Positions 49,307 through 58,947 of a stretch of DNA of 64,000 nt are shown in pieces. How positions within the stretch are numbered: the stretch's first letter is position 1; every line of letters begins with the position of its first letter. Both the position numbers and the translations under genes were made by a program. Origin of the DNA: Yarrowia lipolytica (lineage: Eukaryota; Ascomycota; Dipodascomycetes; Dipodascales); contig NC_090773.1 of NCBI RefSeq assembly GCF_001761485.1, positions 3,410,001 through 3,474,000 on the forward strand. The letters are read 5' to 3'. The notes under the pieces were generated by a model. That model was given only the letters and a program-made list of their open reading frames with translations. It did no database searches and was not told the DNA's origin.

Positions 49307-50624
49307 TGTGTCACAGTGTGGTAGATGTGTATTAGTGTCGAACCCTGTGGTGATCTTGGAGGAGAGAATTACACTGCATGCAGCTGCATCATGAAGCCAA
49401 TTTGGGGGAGAGACGAAACAAAGTGATTGTGGAGAGCTGGAGGTGGACGGGATCCATGTGATTCAGTTATATGATAGTTTCTGTGGTCACGAGACTTGTG
49501 ATAAATGCCTGTCTCACGATTTGGGCTCGTATTGCTTGGTGTAATATTATTTCCCTTCAAGTCCCTACAATATGAGTTCGAGTTTCTATATATATGTTTT
49601 GTCACTACCTTAAATCACGACTATAAGCCGCTCCAACTGTAAGATGTAAGACGAAGCACACTATCTGCGGGAGTAGCTTTTCCTAAGTAAATCTAACTAT
49701 ATTAACAACAAATTAAACATAGCGCAATCCCACAACGCCGATATCTCAATAAATTACTATTTGAGAAGAGGTCGTCGTTAGTATTATTTGTAACTTGTTT
49801 GTCTATCTCTTGAAATGCTTTCCCAATTCCTGGAACTTCTAGATCATTGAGCTTTATGTCCACCTCATACTCAACTATTTTTCAAGTAAATGTCAACCAA
49901 GTATGTAACTTAGGACATCAGCTCATCTACGGCTGAACTATGTTGAATTCAGTACAAATAACTGTTTCTATATACGAATTCATTAGTTTTAATTCTTATT
50001 TTTCCCCCTCGAGAGAAGCAGGCGTCGTATCCCCGTCGTATCAACATGAGGAGTTGTGGGGTTATGGATTAGTTGAGTGTTAGCTGGGTAAGTGTTCATT
50101 GCGTCCTAATAACGGAATACCCATCGATATGTAACTAACACACTTCAATTGCGTGTGTACCACTTGTCTCATTGATGTCCATTCATTCGATTGAGGATTC
50201 AAAAGTATGGTATCATTGCCATTCGATCTTCATCGCCAGATGCTCATGGACAGATGGACAAGTGTAATCAACATCTTGAGTTAGAGTTGCAAATTTCATT
50301 TTCCAGCCACCCATATTTGTTCAGCAATACGTAGTGAGTACATCAGCATGGTAAGATGTAGATCACGTGACGATATTGTTGAAGAGACAAAAACAACAGC
50401 CAAACCCCACATATAAACCCTTCCATTCCCCCAGCATCAATTTGTCACTACAGTCGACTTGTATCCGGAGATAAATATATCCGAAATAGTTGCAACGGCT
50501 CCGCAAACTCCCAACTCCAACTTAATCCAGCTTGCATAATATCGCACAGCACACAGTACGCTCTTATTGTTGGTTACTTGCACATAACAGAGAAGGACAC
50601 CAAAGACAGCTTAATCACCACACA
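49307..50624. other. 1.3 kb divergent upstream region of the Gag-like gene and verprolin
   Basis: Contains TCACGTGA at 50363-50370 and a TATAAA at about 50412 on the verprolin side. An AT-rich block lies near 49670-49990. No ORF is seen. A GTAAGA follows an ATG at 50348, but no acceptor that would give a verprolin exon is evident. Confidence 0.45.
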
Positions 50625-52618
50625 ATGCCAGCCTCCCCCACCACCCCCCCGCCGCCGCCCCCCCGGATTTTGGAGGACCGCCTCCCCCACCTCCTCCTGG
50701 AGGAGGATTTGGAGCATTGTCGTCTGGAGGAGCACCCAAAGCTGGCCCTCCAAAGGGCGCTCCTTCTCGAGACGCCCTCTTCAGCGACATCACCAAGGGC
50801 AACAAGGGCCGACTTAAGAAGACACAGACAAACGACAGATCTGCAGCACAGACTGGAGGAGGAGGAGTGTTGTCTGGAGGCGCTCCGAAGGGACCCTCCT
50901 CTGCACCTGCCGTGCCGGGCATGGGTATGGGTGCTCCTGCTGTGCCTGGAATGGGAGCCCCGGCCGTTCCAGGCATGGGAGCACCAGCAGTTCCTGGTAT
51001 GGGAGCTCCTGCTGCTCCTTCGGCGCCTGCAGCTGCGTCTGCCCCTTCAGCCCCGGCGATGGCCCAGCAAGACATGTCTGGCCTGTTTGCTGGAGGTATG
51101 CCCAAGCTCAAGAAGCGAGGAGGCAACATCAGCTTGACGGACGACCACAGCAGCAGCGGTAACTCGTCGCCACCTCAAGGGGGGGCTCCAGCCATCCCGT
51201 CGCTGCGAAAAACTTCAGGAGCTCCCTCGGCCCCCGGAGGTTTCGCTCCCCCGCCTCCTCCCGCTCCCCCTGGAGGCGCCCCTGCTATTCCGGGAGCTCC
51301 ATCTGTGGCCTCCAGCTACAGAAGTGCATCAGCATCTTCTGGTCCCCCCCCTCCTCCCCCCCGGAGTGCCCCCGCCTATTCCTGGAGGAGCTCCCCCGCC
51401 TCTGCCAGGAAAAGTCAGCACCTCAGGAGGTGCTCCCACTTTTGGAGCTCCTCCTCCTCCGCCTCCAGGTGGAGCCCCCGCATATGGAGCTCCCGCTCCT
51501 CCTACACCGGGCACTTCATCGCCCAAGCCTCCCCCAAAACCTGCGAAACGTCCCCCGGCCCTCAAGCCCAAGCCCAAGATCCCTACTCCAGGCTTGAAGC
51601 CCGCGGTCCCTACTCCTGGGCAGCGACGATCCGTGAGCCCTTCACCTGGAGCCCCGCCTCCTCCCATTCCCGGTTCTGTGGCGCCGTCAGTGCGCCACGC
51701 ACCTTCACAGTCAGTGTCTAGCATCGCGAGCTCAGTCAGCACCCCCAGCACCCCTCCTCCAGCCCCTCCGGCGCCCCCGCCTGTGGCCTGGAGGAGCCGC
51801 CTCCCCCAATTCCAGGCTCAGCGGCCCTTCCCGCTCCTCCTCCCCCGCTCCTCCAGCCAGGTTTTGGAGGCCCCTGTCCTCCCCCCAGTTTTGGAACCCC
51901 ACACGCCGCCTCCGGCCTCCCCCCAGCTCCCTCAGCTCCCCCAGCTCCCCCAGCTCCCCCAGCTCCACCCTCGGAACCCCCGAGCACACCTAGAGGCCCT
52001 GCCATGTTTGGAGCCCCCATGCCCAAATCACCAGCTGCTGCATCGCCTGGAGCTCCCCCTCCCCCTCCTCCTGGGGCTGCTGCACCTGGTTTGGCTCCCC
52101 CAGCTCCTCCAGCACAGCCTCCGTCGCCAGGACGGCCCTCTGGAGCTCCCCCGCCTCCTCCTGGGCCTCCTGCTCCCCCTACAGATCAATTTCACTCAAT
52201 GATTCTGGACGATGGAAGCAGCAGTGGGAGCCATGGTGCTCCTCCTCCCCCTCCTCCCTCTGCGCCACCTTCCAACGGAGGACACAGTCACGGAGCTCCC
52301 CCTCCTCCCCCTCCCAATGGAGGAGTTAACAGACGTAGGGACGTTGTCCAGCGAACTTCGACTCTAGGATCAAACAATATCCGAACGCTCGACACGTCGG
52401 CGTACACCATCGCTCCACGGGCTGTGAGCACGCCTGTAGGCTCTAGCTCTGGCGGAGGGGGAGGTTCCAAGCCGCCGCAGATCAAGATTGACGACAGTCG
52501 GTGGAAGTGGAGAAACGCTCACGATCTGCCCAAGCCCAGACGGTTTGAGGGTAAAACAAAACTGTATGCCAGTGGCCGGGGTTCGTCGGTGCCCCTTAAC
52601 CTGGCTGCCTATGAGTAA
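50625..52618 (+). CDS. VRP1: verprolin/WIP-type actin regulator, reading frame broken in this sequence
   Basis: Proline-rich protein of about 660 residues. Its pieces lie in order but not in one frame. The start at 50625 encodes MPASPTTPPPPPP. A WH2 actin-binding motif (RDALFSDITKGNKGRLKKT) follows near 50777-50835. Long PPPPPGG/GAPAVPGMGAP repeats come next, and the C-terminal WASP-binding block has WKWRNAHDLPKPRRF and KLYASGRGSSVPL, as in WIP and Vrp1. The frame changes near 50644-50664 (runs of seven C), near 51344-51362 (runs of eight and seven C) and once or twice in 51772-51807. Conserved ends and C-run locations suggest homopolymer errors in the assembly or recent slippage rather than old decay. 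It works with the WASP homolog Las17 in endocytic actin patches. It converges on the STK32-like kinase (240 bases). Confidence 0.8.
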
Positions 52619-52858
52619 TGAGGAAGGATGTGGATGTACAATGACAGGCATGAGTGGATTACGAATTGCCAAGGATGATCTACTCATAGATAATATATAT
52701 GAATGTTGACGGAAGGGTTCTAGTACGTGGACACCCATATACTGATAAATTGTAGTGTATCTGCGATAAAATCTATTGTACAATGAATAAATACGAGTGG
52801 AGAGAGTGTGTGTCTCCAAAAATCCTGTTTGGTGGTGTTCCAAACTACTGTTGGTGAG

Positions 52859-54271
52859 TTACTGCTTGATGGGCTGTACTCTGGAACCCTTACCGGCCTT
52901 TCCAATAGCGACCACTCCGCTCTCAGGCCCGCTTCGTCGTTTACCGGCGACTTTGCTTTTACCGCTAAGGTTTCTGTTGCCCCAGTTTCGTGTGACCAGG
53001 TCACATGCCGAGATGCTCGTATTGAGAGATGCCTTGCGTTCGAACGGCACGTACTCCTCGTCGAGAATGACCTGACCACGGTTTGACGACGTCCACTTCT
53101 TTCTCTTGAAACCCTGGGCTCGGTCGTTTACTAGACTTCGGTCCAGCATGAGTAGCTCCTCGACATCAAGACTCTCGTCGTAGTTGAGTTCGTCTGCGTC
53201 AGGCACAAAAACCGGTCCCTGCCAGTTGGTTCCTCCAATTCCTTCCTTCATGACTCCCTTGTCCATGTGTTGAGAGTAGAGCTTTTTCTCGAGTCCCAGT
53301 CGAGTGAATCCCCGGAAGTAGCTGAGTTGCAGCAGCTGGTCCACGTCATGCAGGCGGTACTGAGCCTCTACTGTCAACAGCAAATCCAGAGCTTCAATGG
53401 CAGCCATACTGACTTGAGGTTGGGTCACGGGGAACAAGTTCGAGTGTTCCTTGAGCTTCATTCGTCGATATTCGTCAGTAGAGTGGTATCTGTAGGGCAC
53501 TGTTCCATACAGACATTCGTAGAAGACCGCACCCAAACTCCACCAGTCGACCAGATGGTTGTATTTCGCTCTGACCACCTCGGGTGCCATGTAGCCAATG
53601 GTTCCACAACCGCTGTCGGTCTTGTACTCTCCATACGGCAGCATACAAGCCACGTTGAAGTCTCCCAGTCTAGCGTGTCCCAGTTCATCCAGCATGATAT
53701 TGTCTGGTTTAATATCTCGGTGGACAACGCCCTTTTCGTGCAAATAGGCCACAGCACAGGCCACCTCGACCACCCAGAAGCGGATGGTGGCCTCAGAAAA
53801 GGTCTTGCGTTCAATATGCCATCGGAGATCTCCACCGGTCATGAGGTCCAGCAGTGTGTAGAGATACTCGCTGTCGCAAAAGGTCTGGTGAAGATTGCAC
53901 AGAAATGGGTGCTGCAGTCGCAGCAGGATTCGGCGTTCGTTGAGCATCAATTGTGTCCGGCCCAGCTTGACGATATCTTCTCGGACAGAGTACTTCAGAG
54001 CGTATACATTGTTGGTGGTCATTTGCCTGACTACTCTCACTTTACTGAAAGCTCCACTACCCACAACTTGCAGAAGTTCGTAGTTGTCGAGATTATCGAG
54101 CGACGCACTGCTGTCAATGGTGCTGGAGTCGCTGGGGAGCATCATGGGATCGGATACGTAGGGAGGGGGCACCTTGGGTTTCTTGGGCGGCGCCTGGGGA
54201 AGAAACGACTCTCGTCGTCGGCTTGCTTCCTCGGGGTCTTCGTCCGCAAGTCGAGTTTGAGCTTGTCCCAT
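52859..54271 (-). CDS. STK32/YANK-like serine/threonine kinase
   Basis: A 470-residue AGC-group kinase. The N-terminus MGQAQT fits an N-myristoylation signal (Gly 2, Thr 6). The kinase domain spans about 63-330: glycine loop GSGAFSKVRV, catalytic Lys 93, HRDIKPDN with Asp 186, and DFN (not DFG) at 204-206. DFN plus GGDLRWHI and GYMAPEVV are typical of the STK32/YANK subgroup (human STK32A also starts MGxxxS and has DFN). The C-terminal tail (about 340-470) is basic and Ser-rich, with GTNWQGPVFVPDADELNYDE as a likely AGC tail. S. cerevisiae has no close one-to-one copy that I can name. Substrates are unknown, and a membrane-associated signalling role is inferred. Confidence 0.88.
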   Translation of the reverse strand: MGQAQTRLADEDPEEASRRRESFLPQAPPKKPKVPPPYVSDPMMLPSDSSTIDSSASLDNLDNYELLQVVGSGAFSKVRVVRQMTTNNVYALKYSVREDIVKLGRTQLMLNERRILLRLQHPFLCNLHQTFCDSEYLYTLLDLMTGGDLRWHIERKTFSEATIRFWVVEVACAVAYLHEKGVVHRDIKPDNIMLDELGHARLGDFNVACMLPYGEYKTDSGCGTIGYMAPEVVRAKYNHLVDWWSLGAVFYECLYGTVPYRYHSTDEYRRMKLKEHSNLFPVTQPQVSMAAIEALDLLLTVEAQYRLHDVDQLLQLSYFRGFTRLGLEKKLYSQHMDKGVMKEGIGGTNWQGPVFVPDADELNYDESLDVEELLMLDRSLVNDRAQGFKRKKWTSSNRGQVILDEEYVPFERKASLNTSISACDLVTRNWGNRNLSGKSKVAGKRRSGPESGVVAIGKAGKGSRVQPIKQ

Positions 54272-55812
54272 GGCGGTTGTGGCTTTGGTCGGTGGTGTGA
54301 GGGAGTGAGGGGAGGAAGATGGCCTTCCTACCGAGGACGTTGGTGATCGTCAAGGGGATTTGGGCTGAGGTTAACCTGGCAAAGGTTATTATAAGCGGCA
54401 ATGGTTTTTTATCAATTTTGGAAGAAGATGATTTTTGGTATCGAGACGGAAGAGTAGTGGCAAGCTTATCCTCCACCGTTTGACACATTATCAGCTGCCT
54501 GATAATGACACCAAGCCCAGGACAAGCCCTTCAAAAGGTCTGGCAGTTGCAAGCGCAACTTTAACGGGGATCTCTACATTATAGGGCGATAGATCTGCGG
54601 TACGAAAGCCACCAGCATATTCGGTGCTACAGTAGTAAGTTGATTCGAAATACTCGTATAACCGTTCAGACATCAATTATTCACGTATTTATTAATTCAA
54701 CCCCCCATTTGACAGGTCACCCACAGATGATGGTACCTAGCCGTACGATACATGGATAGCGTCTCCTATTCATCAGGCCAAACTCAAACAAGCCATCCCA
54801 TGTAAAACTATATTGAAATCATGTCCGAACAAGTGAGTGCACTGTGAGAGTGTACATATAGGCTCGTTCTGATCAATAAGTAGGGACGATTTAGGTGAAG
54901 GAGTGTAGAAGACAAAGTGTCTAGTAGATTGGCTAAAAAGCTCCGTCCATCATCTACCCCACTCCCCTTGTTCATGCACAGACAGTTCTACCGGATACCA
55001 CCGATAGATTATTTTATGTTAACAAAGACTTAAAAAAAGGGGAGGACCCCTTCCTTGTGAACCTTGCATGGGTTGGGTTTAGCTTATTGCCAGGGGTCTA
55101 ACAACTAATGTAGAGGCGTCTTTAGACCATTTAGTGGTAGGTGTTAGTAGAAAAATTATTTGGAGTCCCTTTTTTTAGCCCTCACCATCTTTTCCCGACC
55201 CAAATACCCCCTAGAAAGCCCATCTACGGCTGCCGTTGCAACTCCTACAATCCTCACGTTAAAGTTCAACTAAAGATGAGTTGCAGCAACGGCCAGCAAG
55301 GGGTGACGATCTTGTCGTGAAGCGCACCCAGGAAAATCTTACGCGGTTCTACAACCTGCTTTGTGGCACCGAACAATTCGTGACTAGGTTTCGAATCTCC
55401 GGCTTTGTTGAAAATATTTCATTCATCGCGCAATCTTCCCCAACGTCTTTGCTTCTTTTTCAAACCCCGTTATCGCCTGGGTTCCGGCATGTCCAGGCCG
55501 ATGGAACCCTTAAAAAGAGTAGCAATTAATAGCATCACGGAAGGGAGAACGCACTGCGCAAACTCATTGACGGCTCTAGAAAAGATTTATTCTATAATAT
55601 CACGTGATAATCACCCAAATACACCACCTTTGACCCCTCATATTCTCATCTCAATCCCGTTGAAATTTCGGAAACTCAATTTTAACCGAGACAGACCCTG
55701 CAACCTGACGCACTCTCTAAAAAGGTGTGTAAGTACTTGTAGCATGAAAGGTGGGCAGGTGGAGAAGACACAACACGTCTCAAATATTAAATTACGTAAT
55801 TATCTATATTAT
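54272..55812. other. 1.5 kb gap between the kinase gene and LAS21
   Basis: Presumed kinase promoter plus LAS21 3' end. TCACGTGA lies at 55600-55607. An imperfect inverted repeat, GCTGCCGTTGCAAC near 55229 and GTTGCAGCAACGGCC near 55280, flanks a short plus frame (55281-55529, TTG start) that I do not accept as a gene. No RNA gene is seen. Confidence 0.45.
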
Positions 55813-58395
55813 TTACACCGATCTATATACGAGGACGACAAAAATGCTGCTGAGAATCACATCAACCAGCGCAAATTGCAACACCGTCCACACAAACTGA
55901 TACAACAGCTTGGGAGAAAAGACTGTCCAGATGAAGAGATGCTCTCTGAGGAAAAAGCAAGTGATCATCACCGCCGAAATGGCCACACTGGAAAAGGCCA
56001 AAACCACGTAGACTCGCAGCGTCAGCGCCTGCTGCACCAGCTTAGTCGTCAGCTTGACGTCATTGTTCTTCTCGGCAATCTTGGCAAAGATGGCGTTTCG
56101 AACGTGATCTTCAAGCAGGAAACTGAGTCCGGCTGTGGACCAGTACAGAGGGCCAATCCAGTTGGACACAAACGTCAACACGCCCACAAACTCAATCTGG
56201 TAGAGTGTGACGCCATTGTAGGCGTTAGACAGGTCGATGGACGCCATACTGTTGGAGTTACCCATTGAGAAGAATGACACCTGCTCAAGAAGTAGAGTCG
56301 AAACCGACAGCACCAGAACGAGCTTCTGGAATAGTGCCTCCGTCTGGTAAATGTCACGTGATGAGAAGATAAAGGACCGGTTGGTGGCCTTTCGTAAGAA
56401 AATCTCTAGAAAGTAGTACACCATAAACAGCGGGATGTTTTGGATCCGCGACTGCGTGATGAGGAACAGAGTTAGGAACGCATGCAAGTCGCGGATGAGA
56501 TTAACCTTATCGGTCCCGGCCAAACTCAGGACTCGGTACAGGGAGCCTGCTGCAATGGTGGAGAAGGCAAACCGAGCCAGGCCGGCCATTCGAGCGTTCA
56601 CCTCGTTCAAAGTACCGGGTAGGCCCATCAGATAGAGCAGGGGAGCAGGGACAACCTCTCCGGCCTCCCAGGCCTGGGTAATTTTGAAGCCCACAGAGGC
56701 AAAAGTGGTAATGAGAGTGAGCAGAAAGGCCAGTTTGGACTCAACCTTGGAAAATCCGTATCTCCATACCTTGTTGAAAGCCACTCCGTAGGTGACGAGA
56801 ATAAGGATCCAGAGAACTGGGTGGTTGCCGTCCTTGGACAGCCACGTAACTATGTCGTCCTTCTTGGTGAATTTTTGGCCCGTTTGGTTCCAGGAGATCA
56901 TCATTCGCACGAAGACCTGTACAAACATCCAGTTGAAACCGTCTCCAAACTTGTTACGGCTGCCGGAAATGTACAGAAACGCCATCCAGCCTGATGTGAT
57001 CCAATACCAGATTTGGTGCTCCTCCTCCACAGTAGACGAGCCGAATACGGAAATGAAATAGACCAGCAGAATGATGAGATAGAGCCGTTTCAGCCCCTGA
57101 ACTGCAAGAGTCAGGGCTGAGAAGACGGTCAGAGCCAGAATGGTAGATAGGAGACCCAGACCAATACCACCGAGCATATCGTTAGTATTATAGTTGGAAG
57201 ATGCATGAGTCAGGTACGACTGGGCCTCATATAAAAAGTTGTAGTAGTCCTTAACTGAGGGGTTGCTGTTGAGAGTGTCGTACAGCTCGTAGACCTCTTT
57301 GGCGTCACTTTCACGTGACGCTTGGCCCTGTAAAATCTGGACCATCTGATCTGCATTGTTTTTGAGCACATTGAGCTGATCTTCGGGAGACCAAAGACCC
57401 AGCATTTGAGACACTAGCACTCCCAAGTTGTTTTTGGGAGTGTTGAGGCCCAGAAGTGCTGTCAGAGTAGGCACCAGATCCGTCTGGTCCATTCTGGAGT
57501 GGTATTTGTAGGTGTCTGTCCAGGGCAGAGGAGAAGTCTCCGCTGTTTCAGTAAGCTGAGCTGTTTCAAATTTGGGAGAAGCAAAAACCATGGCCGCAGA
57601 TGTTTCTCCAGCACTACTTCCTCCGTGATTTCCGACCTCGTTCATGCCGTGATCGCCCAGAAGAATCAGCACCGTGTCGTCGTCACAGCTGTTGTACAGC
57701 TTGTCGAAAATATCGTCCATCTCCTTCTGTTTGGCAGGCATAAATGGAGATTCAGGACCCGTCTTATGTCCAATATGATCCAAACCGAGATAGTGCAGAA
57801 TCAGCACATCCCACTCGGTTTTCTGGTCCAATTGGGTGTCAATATGACGCGTCACATTGTTATCCACCTCTGTGTAGTCCGACACAAAAAAGGAGGCAGT
57901 TCCTTCACAGTCGTCAAACATGCCTGGGAACAGCTTGATCCAGGTGTCGTCTCCAAACATGTGGATTTTGCGGCCATCACGGGACGCCTGGGCCAGCCAC
58001 GAGTCCTGGTTAGCTAGCGTGGACGAATTGTCGCTCTCGGCAATGTTGAGAACCGCGTCCAAAAAGTTTGGCGTCGATCCAGTTGTCAAACCCTTGATAC
58101 GGGGTAAAGTGACTGTTGGAGGCGTCGAATGGGCCGTGAAAGGGATAGCGCCACCGGAATTAATGCGCTTGTGAAGTTGTGGACAATTGCTTTGGTCCGA
58201 AAATGCGAAATCGCTTCGAAACGCGTCCACCACCATGATGATGGCCTTTTGGAAAGGCGCCTCGGTGGAAACACGTGATTCGGTGTATCCAGGAAGCAAG
58301 ACACGTGAGGGCAGAAACCCGCGGGCAAATAGTAACACCGCAGCAAGCTGCAGCACCACAATGGTCACGGCCAAAGTCCACCTTTTCCAGAGCAT
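55813..58395 (-). CDS. LAS21: GPI ethanolamine-phosphate transferase 2
   Basis: An 860-residue ER membrane enzyme (GPI7/LAS21 type, yeast 830). An N-terminal anchor (about 8-28) precedes a lumenal alkaline-phosphatase-like domain to about 400: MVVDAFRSDFAF, GSTPNFLDAVLN, FGDDTWIKLFPGMF, LHYLGLDHIGHKTGPESPFM and GDHGMNEVGNHGGSS. These carry the metal ligands and nucleophile region. About ten membrane helices follow. It adds ethanolamine phosphate to the second mannose of the GPI anchor. The HYLGLDHIGHK...P.F..AK..EMD pattern is that of Las21 rather than Gpi13 or Mcd4. Single exon. Its upstream gene, on the same strand, encodes a secreted wall-type protein. Confidence 0.95.
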   Translation of the reverse strand: MLWKRWTLAVTIVVLQLAAVLLFARGFLPSRVLLPGYTESRVSTEAPFQKAIIMVVDAFRSDFAFSDQSNCPQLHKRINSGGAIPFTAHSTPPTVTLPRIKGLTTGSTPNFLDAVLNIAESDNSSTLANQDSWLAQASRDGRKIHMFGDDTWIKLFPGMFDDCEGTASFFVSDYTEVDNNVTRHIDTQLDQKTEWDVLILHYLGLDHIGHKTGPESPFMPAKQKEMDDIFDKLYNSCDDDTVLILLGDHGMNEVGNHGGSSAGETSAAMVFASPKFETAQLTETAETSPLPWTDTYKYHSRMDQTDLVPTLTALLGLNTPKNNLGVLVSQMLGLWSPEDQLNVLKNNADQMVQILQGQASRESDAKEVYELYDTLNSNPSVKDYYNFLYEAQSYLTHASSNYNTNDMLGGIGLGLLSTILALTVFSALTLAVQGLKRLYLIILLVYFISVFGSSTVEEEHQIWYWITSGWMAFLYISGSRNKFGDGFNWMFVQVFVRMMISWNQTGQKFTKKDDIVTWLSKDGNHPVLWILILVTYGVAFNKVWRYGFSKVESKLAFLLTLITTFASVGFKITQAWEAGEVVPAPLLYLMGLPGTLNEVNARMAGLARFAFSTIAAGSLYRVLSLAGTDKVNLIRDLHAFLTLFLITQSRIQNIPLFMVYYFLEIFLRKATNRSFIFSSRDIYQTEALFQKLVLVLSVSTLLLEQVSFFSMGNSNSMASIDLSNAYNGVTLYQIEFVGVLTFVSNWIGPLYWSTAGLSFLLEDHVRNAIFAKIAEKNNDVKLTTKLVQQALTLRVYVVLAFSSVAISAVMITCFFLREHLFIWTVFSPKLLYQFVWTVLQFALVDVILSSIFVVLVYRSV

Positions 58396-58947
58396 GTTGG
58401 TGTGTGGTTAGTTGTTCCAATACTGTAATACAGAGTTGCATCTTGTCTTATATTAGGATTAGGGTTGAGGAGGAGTGATCGAGGGGTGAATTGGAAGGGA
58501 GTCTGTGGAGGGTGATTTTTGAAGGCAAGATTGGCCTTTACGAGAATGTCGTATTTTGTTTGCATATTTAGTCGATTGATTTCTTTCTGTGTAATTTTGT
58601 GGCGCCCAATGAATTCTATGACATGTTTCGTGTGCTTGGATATGCAGTGAGTGACTTAAGTAAGTTCTAAGTAGTAAGTACAATTTTGAGATGTCTCCAT
58701 TGAAGTCAACAACAAGGATGTGGAGTAAATATGTTCAAAATATGGTCAATTGATATAAATAATAGCTAGTAAAAACATCTACTGCATAATATACATTCTG
58801 ACACTTCTGATATGGGTGTCTGATATAGGTGTTTGGCTCAGTTGTAGTAAACATATTTCACTAAAATTGTGTTGGCAAGTAGTAAGATCTAAATAATCTA
58901 TTAAAGACATACGAAGAAAAATGAATAAAGTCAAGTCTAGAATCTGC
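58396..58947. other. promoter region of LAS21
   Basis: A TTAGGATTAGGGTT element at 58453-58466 lies about 60-70 bases upstream of the LAS21 start, read on the plus strand. AT-rich sequence covers the rest, including the 3' end of the secreted-protein gene. No ORF is seen. Confidence 0.45.

Noticed and set aside
50532-51137. Long plus-strand frames in other phases of the verprolin gene
   Set aside because: They are read-throughs of proline-rich repeats in the wrong phase. Only the pieces with the WH2 and WASP-binding blocks are family-like.
55281-55529. 82-codon frame before LAS21
   Set aside because: It starts at TTG inside an inverted repeat and has no family features.
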